From Pomphorhynchus laevis (Eukaryota; Acanthocephala; Palaeacanthocephala; Echinorhynchida; Pomphorhynchidae), in NCBI GenBank assembly GCA_012934845.2, contig WNNJ02001388.1, forward strand, positions 1 through 64,000: DNA of 64,000 bases. The letters are read 5' to 3'. How positions within the stretch are numbered: position 1 is the first letter of the stretch; every line of letters starts with the position of its first letter. Under the pieces are notes generated by a model that was not told the DNA's origin, did no database searches, and saw nothing but the letters and a program-made list of their open reading frames with translations. The position numbers and the translations under genes were made by a program. Of this stretch, positions 10,270-22,475 are shown piece after piece.

Positions 10270-13200
10270 CTAAAATAAAAAATAATAATAAGATTTATTT
10301 TAACGTGGCAAATGCTTGCCAGCGCAACCATAGATGACCACAACAAAACAAAAATGTAAATCATGTGTCGAAAAGGTGTAAACGGAGGAGGTGTTTGAAT
10401 GTGATAAAGGAGGGAGCGCTGCGGACGTTGAGAGAGAGTTGATTCCAGGCGAGTGGGGCGGCAAGGAGGAAGGATCGGATACCGTAGTTATCGCTTCTAC
10501 GGAATCGAAGCGATAGCAAGGTGGGGCGAGTGTCGTCTAAGAAAGGAAGGTTGATGAACGATGGGGAGCTGACAGCGATGAGGCGAAAAGTTACGAGAAA
10601 AAGGCGGAGTTTGATGCGGGTGTGGATGGTGGGCCAGGAGAGTTGGGCAAGATATATGGATGTGTGGTCGAAGCGACGGAGACGAAAGAGCTCTCGAACG
10701 GCGGAGTTGATTATTCGTTGTAGGAATAGGATGATGGATTTTGGAGAATTTGCGAAAAGTCTGATGCAGTAATCGATTTTAGGGAAAAGAAGCGATGAAA
10801 GAAGATACATACAAGAAAGGAAGTCGATAAGCGGGCGGATGTCACGGAGAATTTAGTTAGACGAACGGACATTGTCACAGACGAAGGGTTTGAGGGAAAA
10901 GTGATCCAGGAAATAGAAGCCTAAAAACGTGAAATTGTGTACTATTGTGATGATCGATTAGGCAAAAGATACAATGGGATGAGATATGTTTAGTTTACGA
11001 GGAAAAATACACATTATTTTGGACTTTTCGGGTTTAGAACGAAATGTAGATTGGAGAGACATTTGTAGATTGAAGAAAGACACTTGGAGGCAGAAATGGC
11101 GATATCGTGTATGCGATGTGCGGGTGCATGAGCATAGATGAGGATGTCATCGGCGTATTGCATGACGTCAAATGAGAAAGGTTTGATAAACGGAGAGAGA
11201 TCGCCAAGCAGAAGAAAGAAAAGCAGGGGACCTATGACTATACCTTGTAGGACCCCGCAAAAGATAGGGATGGGAGAAGAGGATGATGAATTAGAACAGA
11301 CGCGAAAGAAACGGTAGGATAGATATGAGCCAAACCATGTTACGGGGGAAGAAGAAAAGCCGTAATCATTACGAAGGCGATAAAGGAGGACGGTGTGGTC
11401 AACTATGTCGAAGAAGGAGGAGAGGTCAAGGGAGATGAGAACACTATATAGAGCCTTGTCTCGAAAATGAGTAGGTTGTTGTAAATTTTAATGCAGGCGA
11501 TTTTTGTGGAGTGATTAGAGCGGAAAGCGGATTGGAAAGGAGGGTACAGATTGAATGAGGAGAGATAAGCATTGATATGTATTAAGATGAGGCGTTCCAC
11601 GAGCTTAGAAAGTGTAGGGAGTATTGAAATTGGGCGATATCCAGAAGGAAGACAGGAGTCGAGAGATTGTTCTTTAAGGAGGGGACGAACGATTGCAGAT
11701 TTCCAGTGTGAAGGGAAGATACGACTGCGGATGGTCGAGTTAAACAAGGTTGTAAGAAAACGGGATATCGATGAGCATATGGGTTTAAGTATGCGGGTAG
11801 GCAAGGGATCGGCAGGTTAGGTTTTGCTGGGCAAGAACATAAGAACATATGAGACTTCGGTTGTGAGACAGAAAGAAGATGAAATAGTTCCGGGAGGACG
11901 AGGCGAGGCGAGACAGAGTGTGATAGGATGGAGACCGTGGTGTGAGAGAGCAACGTGGACACTTTGGTCTGGAGAAATGACGAATAATCATGGGTATTGA
12001 TATTGCAAGGCGTAATGGAGCGGTTAAAGATTGGGTTAAAAGTATGTCAGAGAGTGTTAGAGTTGAATGAAACAATGATTTTATGCTGCCAGAAGGAGTT
12101 GCATTTGGTACGTAGTAGGTTGAGATTAGACTGACGAATAGCAAGATAGGATTCACGGAAGGACCGTATGATCGAGCGAAACGTCTGGGAGAGCGATGAT
12201 AGACTCGAAATGCATGACGGAGTCGACGCTCTGAGTGTAGCCAATGGATGTCAAACCATTTGGCACAGTGCAAGCGACGGTGTGGGTGAGGCTTGAAGGG
12301 CAAGAGAAAATCGAGAATGGATGTGAGTTCAGAGTCGAAAAGAAAGGCGAGATCACGAGGAGAGGAATATGTTATCGTGGGATAGGATAGAGACGATTTG
12401 AATAAGGCAGAGCGGAAGGGAGAGGTCAAGATTTCTCCAAGGGCGACGTAGGATTGTAAGTGTGTGAGGAGGGGTGTGGTTGTTAGTGAGATCAAGGGTG
12501 ACGAGAAGGTGATCGGATAGACAAGGATCGAAAATGGACAGTGATGTGTAGGCAGCAAAATGATCGGGGACAGCGATAATGTCGAGTGCTTATCCAAGGA
12601 TATGTGTGGGGGCAGTGGAGATGGGTTCGTACTTATAATTGGATAGAATGTTGATGAACTGGATGGACTCCGTGGAAGAGGGGCGGTCGAGGCGGATGTT
12701 GAAGTCGCCAAGAACGATTGAAGGGATGGAGGCCAAAGAACAATGGGATAGAAGATCAGCGAGTTCGGTAAAATATAGGGAGGTAGGACCAGATGAACCA
12801 GGACGGTATATAATGGCGAGATCTAGAGTGATCGGGTTAGAAGAACGACAAGTGAGCAGTTCAAAATAGCAAAGACTGAAAAGGGAAGTGATTTTGCGAA
12901 TAGACGCGGGGTGATGGGCGAATGCGACAATGCCGCCATGATTAGAGAATTTAGAAGGTGATTGCGGAGAGGTGCGAGCGGATTCGACTAGTGGGCAACC
13001 GGCAGAGAGCAAACGGCAGATGGAGAGGTCGTCACTATCAGAGTGCCAGGATTCGTCGAGGCAGAAGAGATCGATGGATTGCTTGGTGAATAGGTTGAGG
13101 ATGATATCGGATTTATTGAAAATACATCTAGTGTTGAGGAGGCCGAGGCGGAAACTGTATGTTGTAGTGATAGGGGCTAGTGGAGAATACACATAGGGGA

Positions 13201-13862
13201 GATGGAGGGCCATCGAATTTTTGGCGGGTGTGGACAACTTAAAAATTTCCGTCTATGTTTCGTGTAGAGAGAGATGTTCAACCGTTTTCCTCGCGACGGC
13301 GTTTTTCGATGTGGGCAGATAAGAGTTGAGCGATTTTGGAGGGGGTGCGATCGGGAAAAATGCTAGTGGCTGAAGAGGACATGAGTTTAAATCGTTAGGA
13401 GAGCACAGAAGACGCATGCTTGCAATGCTTAAAAATAATTTTTAGGAGAGGGGCTGGGAATGATTAGATTGCGAAGATTTATTTAGGCGGATGAATGCGA
13501 CAGTAGAGATGTTGTTAAAAAGGATGGTTTATCTGCAGGAACAAGATACGAGAGGATGGATCTAAACGCGGAAACATCGTGGTCGAGACGTGCTTGTTGA
13601 AATAAAGAGGTGGAAGGAGTGATATTAATGACAATGACGCAACGATCGAGAGAAGGAAAGCGTTTCCATAAAGGAGGATGAGTTGAGTTGGTGAGATCAC
13701 GATAGGATAGCTCGGAGTTGAGTATATCAAGGGAGTAGGTTTGACAGTGGAAGACAAAGAGGATTTGGATAATATAGAGGGTGGTGAGCGATGTGAGGAA
13801 AGGTTATGAGTGAAAGGATTGTGGATGTTGGTGGAGGTTATTTTGATTGAGGGATGTAGGTT
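10270..13862 (-). mobile_element. LINE subfamily A, long copy (ORF2 and end of ORF1)
   Basis: The longest subfamily-A copy. From its 3' end (10285) it runs through the 3' UTR, the C-terminal domain (10361-10810), the RT (11403-11962 carries YRPISILPTLSKLVERLILI), the endonuclease (12590-13237 carries LGDFNIRLDRPSSTES and DLFCLDESWHSDSDDL) and the last part of ORF1 (13240-13860). The endonuclease is of APE type. Multiple frameshifts separate the domains. It is truncated inside ORF1 at 13862, where a different LINE begins. Confidence 0.85.
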
Positions 13863-14190
13863 ATCTCCTCCAATTTAAAATCTCGTCTTCATTCTTCTGC
13901 GATTATCGCAAAATGCCGTAGAATTTTAGGATTTCTTCATCGAAACGGTTGATGACTTGAGCCAAAGGCTTTACGCATTGTATATTCGAGTTTCTTAAAA
14001 TCACATATGCTCTATGCATATCACGCGACACACCCTCAACTGACATCAGAATTGAGTGAATTCGACAAAATTTTGAGTAGAGCCCTGCCCTTGGTTCCAG
14101 GAACTCGCTCCATTCCTTATCTAGTTAGACTAGAGGCGTTGGGTATAAGATATATTGAATGCGATATGTTGATTGCAGATCTTACACTAG
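13863..14190 (+). mobile_element. Different LINE, RT C-terminal fragment (left part)
   Basis: Plus-strand translation gives AKCRRILGFLHRNG and then SHMLYAYHATHPQLTSELSE and PLVPGTRSIPYLVRLEALGI, a pattern typical of the region after the RT palm in CR1- and Jockey-group LINEs. It is interrupted at 14190 by the LTR element and appears to resume at 18374. Stops are present. Clade assignment is uncertain. Confidence 0.55.
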
Positions 14191-14349
14191 TGTTAAGATC
14201 CAAAGTGAGGCTAATGTAGCTTTATTGAAAACATCTACAAAACAAATAACATTAAAACACAAGTTAGTTAATTCACGACAACTAGTGTGGATGTCGTTGC
14301 GCGTGCCTAATCATCGTGTAAGCAGCTGCTCTGTCTTCATGAATTCTCA
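14191..14349 (-). repeat. Gypsy LTR (3' side)
   Basis: Begins TGTTAAGATCCAAAGTGAGG and ends GAATTCTCA on the plus strand, matching 18215-18373 almost perfectly. Confidence 0.85.
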
Positions 14350-14422
14350 ATATACAGGAGGATATACTGGAAGATAAACTGGAGGATATACTGGAGGATA
14401 TACTGGTTGATATACAGGAGGA
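14350..14422. repeat. Short tandem repeat between LTR copies
   Basis: About six degenerate units of ATACAGGAGGAT / ATACTGGAGGAT between the full LTR and the partial LTR copy. Confidence 0.7.
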
Positions 14423-14513
14423 TTGTTAAGATCCAAAGTGAGGCTAAAGTAGCTTATTGAAAACATCTACAAAACAAATAACATTAAAACACAAGTTAGT
14501 TAATTCACGACAT
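14423..14513 (-). repeat. Partial Gypsy LTR copy
   Basis: About 90 bp identical in pattern to the TGTTAAGATCC end of the LTR. The end of the integrase frame runs into it. It may be the true 3' LTR, shortened, with the outer full LTR a separate copy. Confidence 0.65.
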
Positions 14514-15779
14514 TCTCCTCCGCCAAACATAATCTCGTAGATACGCGGGAGTAGCTTTATTTCGCACGGGTCTTTCGTTGCTCTGCAAAATTTCATTTCC
14601 TTTCTCGTCGGATATTTTGAAAGTATCGTTTAAAGTATCGTCGTCCGTACTCACAGTTTTATCGTCGCTGTAGCTGGTATCAGGGTTATAGCTGCTTTCA
14701 ATATCATCTTTAGTAGTAGTTGTAAGTTGTGATGTATCGTTCGTACATTCATGATCTTCTATCATTAGATTTTGGCAGCTATCTCCACCTGACAACCGTT
14801 GTCCGATATCGAAACCGGGAGCCACGTCCCTTAAAGAAACCGCACCTTGTCGTTGATTAGGATATTCGATGATAGCGTATTTGTTGTTAGCAGTCACAAG
14901 TTTAGCTGGACAACCTATTGGTTCATATTTCGATTCACCTCTATGATTCCGGACAAGTACAGATGCACCATCGGTCATCCATTTTGGAAACGTTTTGCCT
15001 TCATTACTCTTTCTGGGGTAAGAAAATATCCATTCGTGAGGTGTGTAGTTGGTTGAAGTACATAAAAGACTCCTTATGCTATTGAGTGCTTTTGGTAATA
15101 TTATTTGCCACTGATGAATAGACATTCGTTCACTTCGTAACGTGGTAGTTATAGCTGTCCAAATTGTTGAATTGTATCGTTCGCATTGCCCGTTACCTCT
15201 TGGGTTGTACGGTGTTGTGGAACTGCTAGCGATTCCTCTCTCACTGAGAAATTGTCTGACATCCGATGACAGAAACGACGTACCTCTATCCGAATGAATA
15301 TATTCTGGACAACCAAAAATAGCAAATATTTCGTCCAAACAATGACACACAGTTTTAGCAGACATATCGGGGCACGCGTAGGCAAGAGGAAACCGACTAT
15401 ACTCATCAATCACAACAAGGAGGAAACGGGATCTTGAATTACTCGGTAATGGTCCTTTGAAATCTATGCATAATCGCTCAAAAGGGCGGGTAGCTTTAAT
15501 TACATGAGCCGTACAGGTATTTGAAAATCGAGGCTTAGAAAATTTACAAATTTTTGCTTCACAACGTTCACAAATATTTTTCACATCATTTACTGAGAAT
15601 GGAAGATTCCGTGATCTGACATAATGAGTTAACCGTCGTACACCGGGGTGACATAATGATTCGTGAAGTTCTCGTAATCCTCTATCGAAATTGGAAGTAG
15701 CACATATTCTAGATAAGGTATCTGCTGGTCCATTCAAAGATCCCGGGCGGTAGAATATTTCAAAATCGTAATTGGCCAA
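14505..15779 (-). pseudogene. Gypsy integrase region
   Basis: 424-codon open region. An HHCC zinc-binding domain (HESLCHPGVRRLTHYV then CERCEAKIC) is followed by the DDE core (LCIDFKGPLP, HSDRGTSFLS, NPRGNGQCERYN) and a C-terminal DNA-binding part ending in an acidic, Thr/Asp-rich tail. This is the enzyme that inserts the cDNA copy. Part of a broken fossil element. Confidence 0.85.
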
Positions 15780-15899
15780 TTCTGCTTTCCAACGTTGTAT
15801 TTTATCGTTTTTTATCTTGCTTCCGTTTAGTTGATTGAATATAAAACTAACTGATCTTTGGTCTGTGATGATTTTAAAATGCCTTCCGATAAGAAAATG

Positions 15900-16172
15900 T
15901 CACCACTTAATAAGGGATTCCACTATGGCTAAAGCCTCTTTCTCGATTGCTGTCCATCTCTGCTCGCTTACAGAAAGTTTTCTTGAAAAAAGCGCAATCG
16001 GACGACCGTCTCCGTTCAGTATAGCCGCAATGCACGTTTCAGAAGCGTCTGTCTCGACTGTTAGCGCTTGAGCGTTATCGATGTGGTATAAAGAAGCACT
16101 CGCAATATCTGCTTTAAGCTTTTCAAATGACAGTTTTGATTCAGCGTTCATAGGGAATGAAGCGTTTCTCAA
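15900..16172 (-). pseudogene. Gypsy RNase H region
   Basis: Contains VETDASETCIAAIL and PIALFSRKLSVSEQRW, the signature of the RNase H domain that follows the RT in Ty3/Gypsy Pol. Part of a broken fossil element. Confidence 0.8.
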
Positions 16173-17527
16173 GAATTCAATCTTTTGTGAAAATTCTGGT
16201 ATCCAAGACGAGTAGTAAGCAAAGAGTCCAATACTTCGTTGTAAGGATCTGACATCGTAGGGGGGAGTTCATGTAAAGCCTGCAATCTGTCCAGATCTGG
16301 TTTCAGTGCTCCTTGACAAATTAAGTAGCCGAGAAGCTTTATTTCTTTTTTGTTAAATTCACATTTAGTTGTATTCATTGTGAGCCCGCACTTGGTAGCG
16401 ACACTGTTGAATTTGCCCAGATTTTCGTCGTGTTCTTGTTGGGTCATTCCGCAAATTGTAATGTTATCTAGATAGGCAAATGCACTTTTTAATTCATTTG
16501 TTTCAATCATGTGATCCATACATCGCTGAAAGCATGACACTGCATTCTTCAAACCAAAGGGCAATCTCGCAAAGCAATATAATCTTCCATCTGCTTCAAA
16601 GGCAGTATATAGTCTATCGTCTGGATGTAGAGGAACTTGATGATAAGCGGACTGTAAGTCAATTGTAGAAAACCATTTGTATTTACTAATTTCATACACA
16701 AGATCTTGTAAGTTTGGCAAAGGATAGGCATCCAGCAATGTATATTTATTTATCGTTTGTGAGTAATCAATAACAAGCCTGCGTTTATGTCTCTCCGAGC
16801 GCGTAACTACCACTTGAGCTCGCCATGGTGAAATACAAGGTTCGATAATCCCATCTTTCAGTAACTTCTGAACTTCCGATCGAATAAAATCACGATCGGC
16901 TGGATTATACCGGCGAGACCTCGTTGCAATAGGAATGCAATGTTCATTTAGATGTGAAAATGGTCGAACTGGCTTGAAATCTATAGGTCGCAAAGCAGCA
17001 ATTACCAATTCGTTTCTAGGACCATTCAATTTTAGTTTGAAACTCTTATGCTCATTCATAAAATCCATCCCCAATATTGCTTCGGTACATAAGTCGTCCA
17101 GAACATGAAATATAATGTTTTTATAAATTTGGGACTTGTAGATGATGGAAGTAGTGACGTGGCCTTTAGTTAAAGTCTTGAAGCGATTAGTGGCCATTGT
17201 AATAAGCCGTATATCTCTGACGATAGGCAATTTCATCTTACTCACAATATCAGTTCGAATAAAACTATAACAACTCCCTGTGTCAAACAAACACTCTACT
17301 CTTTTGTTGCAAATGGATATTTGGTCTACAGCTTTTCGGTCAGAAAGTATTGAAGAAATGCACACAGAGTATTTATTACGACCGAATTGTGAAGATCGAC
17401 ACGCTCTTGCAAAATGTCCTTCCTGACATTTATGGCAAATTGAATTTTTTGCCGGACAAGATTCTCGACTATGCTTTGATTGACTTCCACAAAAAAAAGC
17501 ACTTCCAATTACTTTTGATTGTTGCAA
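16169..17527 (-). pseudogene. Gypsy zinc knuckle, protease and RT region
   Basis: 452-codon open region. In order: a CCHC-like zinc knuckle (CHKCQEGHFARAC), an aspartic protease (CLFDTGSCYSFIR and later AILGMDFM), then an RT with PWRAQVVVTRSERHKRRLVIDY, FSTIDLQSAYHQVPLHPDD and LPFGLKNAVSCFQR. These are typical Ty3/Gypsy motifs. Part of a broken fossil element. Confidence 0.85.
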
Positions 17528-17609
17528 CTACTCTATCATTCATTTGTGCCAGTTGATCTGCCGCCTCTTCCTTTCTGCTGTCGTAAACATGAGCTAGTCG
17601 ATAATAAGG

Positions 17610-18176
17610 TCATTCGATTACCGTTGAACGTTTTTCCGCACTTTCCATAGCTTTTGCAATTTCAAAAGCGTCTGTTAGTGTTAAGGTACAGTTTTCAAGT
17701 AAACGTTCTCTAATTTTCTTTGAGGAAATACCCGCTATGAATGCATTTAGAATTGCCTGGTCTCGATGATCTTGTGCCGATACTTCTTCGAACTTAAATT
17801 CTGAGGCTAGTTGCTTTAAACTATTAGTGTAGTGTTGAATATCTTCTGCATCTTCTTGTCTCCTCACGAATAGTATATATCGAGCATAAATGACATTGGT
17901 CGGTCGCTCAAACATCGATCGAAGCGTCTTGATAGCTTCTGCATAATCAGACAGTTGTTGAATTGACTTGAAAATTTGAGGAGAAACGTAATTACGCAGT
18001 AATGTCAATCGAATCTCACACGGAGCTCCGATGTGTTCGATAAACGCTTCGAATGTTGATAGCCAATGTTTCCAAATATCCGCTCCGTTTGGGTCTTCTG
18101 TGTCTATTGTAAGTTTACTTGGCTGCAGATATCGTGCATAATCAACGTTCGCCAATCCGTTTCCGACTGGGTCCAT
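17610..18176 (-). pseudogene. Gypsy gag-like region
   Basis: 188-codon open region starting MDPVGNGLANVDYARYLQPS, about 40 bp inside the 5' LTR. It contains WKHWLSTFEAFIEHIG and RRQEDAEDIQHYTNSLKQLA, a pattern of the retrotransposon gag capsid domain. Its position between LTR and zinc knuckle supports the call. Part of a broken fossil element. Confidence 0.75.
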
Positions 18177-18214
18177 CTTGACAACAAATGCTCACACAAA
18201 TGTTTTCAATAAAT

Positions 18215-18373
18215 TGTTAAGATCCAAAGTGAGGCAAATGTAGCTTTATTGAAAACATCTACAAAACAAATAACATTAAAACACAAGTTAGTTAATTCAC
18301 GACAACTAGTGTGGATGTCGTTGCGCGTGCCTAATCATCGTGTAAGCAGCTGCTCTGTCTTCATGAATTCTCA
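18215..18373 (-). repeat. Gypsy LTR (5' side)
   Basis: 159-bp partner of the LTR at 14191-14349, with about one difference. The gag-like region starts about 40 bp inside it. Confidence 0.85.
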
Positions 18374-18650
18374 ATGTTACGTGGACACGATCTATGTTTA
18401 AAGCATCGCTCAAAGCATCGAACATATTGTTCGACAGTGATGGATCGCGTCTGTAAACGATAAAATGGATTATCACCTGCTGTGATCAACAGCCCTTCTG
18501 TTGCGCAATTCAAAGAACGCTTCAAGCTTAATCTCGTGAACTCTTGATGTTTTTTTGTTTTTGTTTTGGTTTTTTTGTTCAATGTGATGCTTACTTACGA
18601 GCTTTATCTTCCTTGGAAGTCGACATATAATAATTACTATTTAAAAACAA
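18374..18650 (+). mobile_element. Different LINE, C-terminal end (right part)
   Basis: After the LTR, broken plus-strand frames end in SVAQFKERFKLNLVNS followed by a stop, a typical LINE C-terminus, then a T-rich stretch and a short 3' UTR. This probably continues the LINE interrupted at 14190. Confidence 0.5.
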
Positions 18651-20182
18651 TTTTCACTTTATTCCTTTGCCACAAGGTGACATACTCTAAGACTTACTCA
18701 GGGAAATTAGAAATAAATCTAATATAAATTGAAAATAAAGATAAATAATAATAATTTTCAATTCAGACTATATCATTCACCATTCATCCGCTTCTGTGTT
18801 AAGTTGATGAACATGGGTCGAAATCCAATGGCAGGGCAGTTCATCCTAATGACCTTTATTAATCAGTTCATAAAAAATCTAAGTTGTAACATTTTAAGAT
18901 TAAGATCAAATAACTGAGTCTACGATATTTAGCTGAGTCTACGATATAAAAATAAGAATAAAGATAAATAATTAATATAAGATTTTATACAATTTATATT
19001 TATTAGTTAAAATTTAAAATTTAAATTTAAAATAGAAATTAATATTTATGAATTGTATAATACATAATAAAACAATGTAAAGAATTATTTGAGCTGGATC
19101 GAAAAATTGAAAAGTGTTTCTTGATATTTTGCTAAACTCTGTTAACATATTCAGAAAATTACTAAATTGCAATTTTTAATTGTTTGATTAATTGCTTTAT
19201 TTTTGCTCCATCGCAAAAGTGAATATCATCCGTCATCAGTAAATTAAAGCTAAATACTATTATTGATGATAGTATTAATTATTTAATAATTAATATTATT
19301 AAAAATTAATAATATTAATATATAAAAATTAATTACTATTTAAAATTATTTATCATATTATATTGTCATTACTTATGACATATTTCATTGCATATTATAA
19401 ATGCATATGCAATTCATATGTAATACATATATAATTTGGAATTAATATTGTTTACAATAATACCTCTTGTATGATACAATTAACTGATTGGCTTAATAGC
19501 ATTGATTTTCGACAGCAATTAATCATTGCTATTTTGTTAATGGCAACTTTTTTTTATTGTTTTCGGCTATACGCTTTGTACAGCTTTGCCATGGAAACCA
19601 AAGTATTTTTCGCTTATATTCTATTATTAAGCTGGTGGCAAACGATAAGCTAACTACCGTACAATCTTACGAATGGCCCTAAAATTGGCCCAACATATGT
19701 CATTTAATGTGAAAACCAAAGTACGCCTTTGGGGTGACTTGGGCTCTCTCAGAATTAGTCTTCTCTAGAGGACGTCTCCAAAAGCAAAGACCAAGGTTTC
19801 TTCAGCCCATCATCTGGAGATTACCGACCAACCGTCAGCCTCGACTGGACTCTTAGAGAGTGATAGACCCCTAATGGTTGAGTCGGAAGGCGGCGCACTG
19901 GTGCGGCCAGGGGTCACAGATCCACATGGACCTGATGCCATAGTAAAGCTTAAGAAGAACCAAAAGACAGAAGATAAAGTCGTGATAAAGACAATGATTC
20001 GTTCCTTGTACTTTGTTTATCTATGTTGCTTTTTCAAGATAGTTATCAGTTGTTGTATTTTTTTAAGAAATTCTTTATTTATTTAATCTTACGGGTTATG
20101 TAAGATTAAATAAATTATTTAATCTTACGGGTTATGTAGGGTAAACGGGTTATGTAGGGTAAAACATTTACTTGAGTATAAT
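18651..20182. other. AT-rich DNA with PLE-derived pieces and a GC-richer unknown segment
   Basis: 18780-18855 is a degenerate minus-orientation relative of the PLE motif (contains GCAGTTCATCCTAATGACC). 18905-19080 resembles the AT-rich sequence flanking the other motif copies (starts AACTGAGTCTACGATAT). 19085-19160 is a reverse copy of the repeat at 9225. 19630-20030 is clearly GC-richer, with no protein I recognise; it resembles a retroelement 3' UTR. 20077-20115 is a perfect palindrome (16-nt arms) next to a repeated GGGTTATGTA motif. Confidence 0.45.
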
Positions 20183-21178
20183 AATACAAATTTATTTAAC
20201 GTGGCAAATGCGTGCAAGCTGCAGCTTACAAGTCCACACACAAAAATGAAAGTCAAGCAAATAAATTGTTAAAATGGGATCGGATTTGGCATTTGAAGCA
20301 CGACAGGGAAGTTGATTGGCGTATATGAATGGGCAGATGATTTCACGATAGAGGAGCAGCCACCAGGAAGGAGCGGAGTCCAAATGAGGTAGAATAGTTT
20401 AAGACATGTAAAAGAAGGGAATTACAGGAATGCAAGGAACAGTAAACAGAACGAGAATTATCAAGAAAAGGAAGGTTGAGAAATGAAGGGTTATGAGAAA
20501 TTGCAAGGCGGAAAGCAACGAGAAGAAGACGAATTTGAACACGACAATAAATTGTAGGCAAATCGAGAGAAGCAAGATGGTAGAATGTGTGATCAAACCG
20601 ACGAAGACGGAGGATAATTCGGACGGCTGCGTTGACGATGTGTTGTAGGGGAAGAAGAGTGGATTTAGGTAAGTTGGAAAATTGACTCAGACAGTAATCA
20701 AGTCTTGAGAAAATGAGAGATGATATGAGAGTCATACAAGAAGGGAAATCGATCGATCTACGAACTTGACGGAGGTTGCGGAGTATCAAGGTAGAGTGGC
20801 GTACTTTATCTCTAACGAAAAGTATAAGTGAAAGTCGGTTGTCGAAATGGAAGCCTAGGAAAACTAGATTGCAAACGATATGAAGCATTATAGAATTAAA
20901 TGGTATGGATTGAGGTTCTAAGCCGAGGCGTAGGTAGGATCCACGTAATTTTGGATTTATTATGATTCAGAGAAAGGCGAAGGGAAGAAATATGATTGGA
21001 AATTGACACAAGACAGTCGGAAGCAGAAACACAAAGATTGTGAATACGATAAACAGGTGCATGCCCATAGATAAGGATGTTATCAGCATATTGCATAACA
21101 TGGAAGTTAAATTTATGAGAAATCGAAGACAAATCACCGAGAAGAGAGAAAAGCATAGAGCCTAATACAGAGCCTTGT
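20183..21178 (-). mobile_element. LINE subfamily B, 3' fragment
   Basis: Starts at the subfamily-B 3' terminus and extends through the ORF2 C-terminal domain (20343-20888 carries SCMTLISSLIFSRLDYCLSQ and LRRFDHTFYHLASLDLPTIY) into the RT palm (20896-21156). 5'-truncated at 21178 in the middle of the sequence encoding the GVPQG region. Two frames are used, so at least one frameshift. Confidence 0.85.
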
Positions 21179-21720
21179 GAGTATATTCAAAAAAATCTAC
21201 CAGTTCCGACCTATTATATATGGACACACATTATTGGTAAGCTCTTTACATTTTTCAACATACCTATCAAAAAATTGAATATTTTCTACCTCAGTTTACA
21301 TTTTTATCCAAAAATTGAATACTTTCATTCGTTTACAATTTATTTGCGGTAATTTCTTTGCAATCATAGAAAAGGCACACCAGTAATCATAAAACAGCAC
21401 AACAGTGTGCCGCGTCCCACTGATTAAGAAACTCCCGATAAGCTAGTGAACTTGCAAACACTATGAGATCTTAGGGTTTGAATTTAATCGACTTGAAGTT
21501 ATATAGTGCCAAGAGTTTACGTGTCTATTCCAAATACATAATAAATTGCAAAATGGCATTCTTCCAACTTAAAAATGACCTGACTAACACATCTTGTGAC
21601 TTGTGTCATAACTTATCAACTTGTGCTATTGTACTTCAACTCGGTAATTCATTTAATGAATATTTGCATCAATATGTTCATTTTCAAAAATAGGTGTGAT
21701 ATATAAATAACATAAATTTT
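21179..21720. other. Unassigned sequence
   Basis: No element recognised. A 71-codon plus-strand open frame (21478-21693, with NTSCDLCHNLSTC) has two CxxC-like pairs but no family I can name and no clear start context. Confidence 0.35.
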
Positions 21721-22075
21721 TTTCGGTCAGTTCAAGATTTTTTCTGTCAGTTCCAGATTTTTCCTGTCAGTTTCAGATTTTTCCTGTCAGTTCCAGATTT
21801 TTCCTGTCAGTTTCAGATTTTTTTCTAGAACCGACATCTTCCACATCGGAATGCCATGATCGTTATACAAGTTTGGAAGTTGGATGCGATTGTAAAGATT
21901 GTGACTTATAAACCCTTGTTCAATTAAAACATCTGACCGCTCGGTGTATCAAAGTACTCCGTTTACATGTGGTTTTTGTTCTTTTACAGCTATGCTGCTC
22001 CTCCACTTCTGTCTCACACACAACTACTCAGACCGATACTATTTTCGACGTTTCGATTAGTTTAAAAGGAGTGAA
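21721..22075 (+). mobile_element. LINE 5' fragment (5' UTR repeats and start of ORF1)
   Basis: 21721-21830 holds five units of the 20-bp 5' UTR repeat (TTTTCCTGTCAGTTCCAGAT), then the damaged ORF1 N-terminus. Matches 7845-8112 nearly base for base, including its abrupt end. Confidence 0.7.
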
Positions 22076-22475
22076 TAAAAATACCTTTATAGCAAATTTG
22101 TAATGAATTTATTTTCTTCATTCTTTCAAAACTAATCAAAATTATTAATGGTGAGCTATTGATTTATAATGACAGGAATATACATTTAATACACGTTTCA
22201 TTGCGATGTTCATTAACCCTAGCAATAACAATATGATATTATTACGTATGAGTACATAATATATAATATACCAGAACTTACATTAAAGGTCATCTCTGGA
22301 GGAACTGCTATATTTTTAGAGTCCGGCTACAATTTATAGACCCAGCATAGCAGTTGAGGTACATGTCAATGATAAATTTATTCTTATGTGATGTGATTAT
22401 CAAAAAACAGATATCATTTAATTAAAAACATGATAAAATTAATTAAAAACTGAAAAATCTAAGAGATAAAGATAA
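22076..22475. repeat. Duplicate of the 8113-8540 spacer
   Basis: Nearly identical to 8113-8540, including the divergent structured motif at 22281-22376. Shows that the two LINE 5' fragments and their spacer were copied as one block. Confidence 0.75.

Larger units (their letters stand above)
14191..18373 (-). mobile_element. Ty3/Gypsy LTR retrotransposon, young but broken
   Basis: Flanked by a matching pair of 159-bp LTRs (14191-14349 and 18215-18373, TG...CA ends) with about one difference, so the insertion or last recombination is recent. Gene order on the minus strand is gag, protease, RT, RNase H, integrase, the Ty3/Gypsy order. No envelope gene is visible. An extra partial LTR copy and a short tandem repeat lie inside the left end. 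The coding region is interrupted by a few breaks. It sits inside another LINE (13863-14190 and 18374-18650). I could not see a convincing target-site duplication. Confidence 0.9.

Noticed and set aside
12639-13196. Plus-strand open frames of 74-76 codons in the LINE A region
   Set aside because: They are antisense shadows of the ORF2 endonuclease, which has clear motifs on the minus strand.
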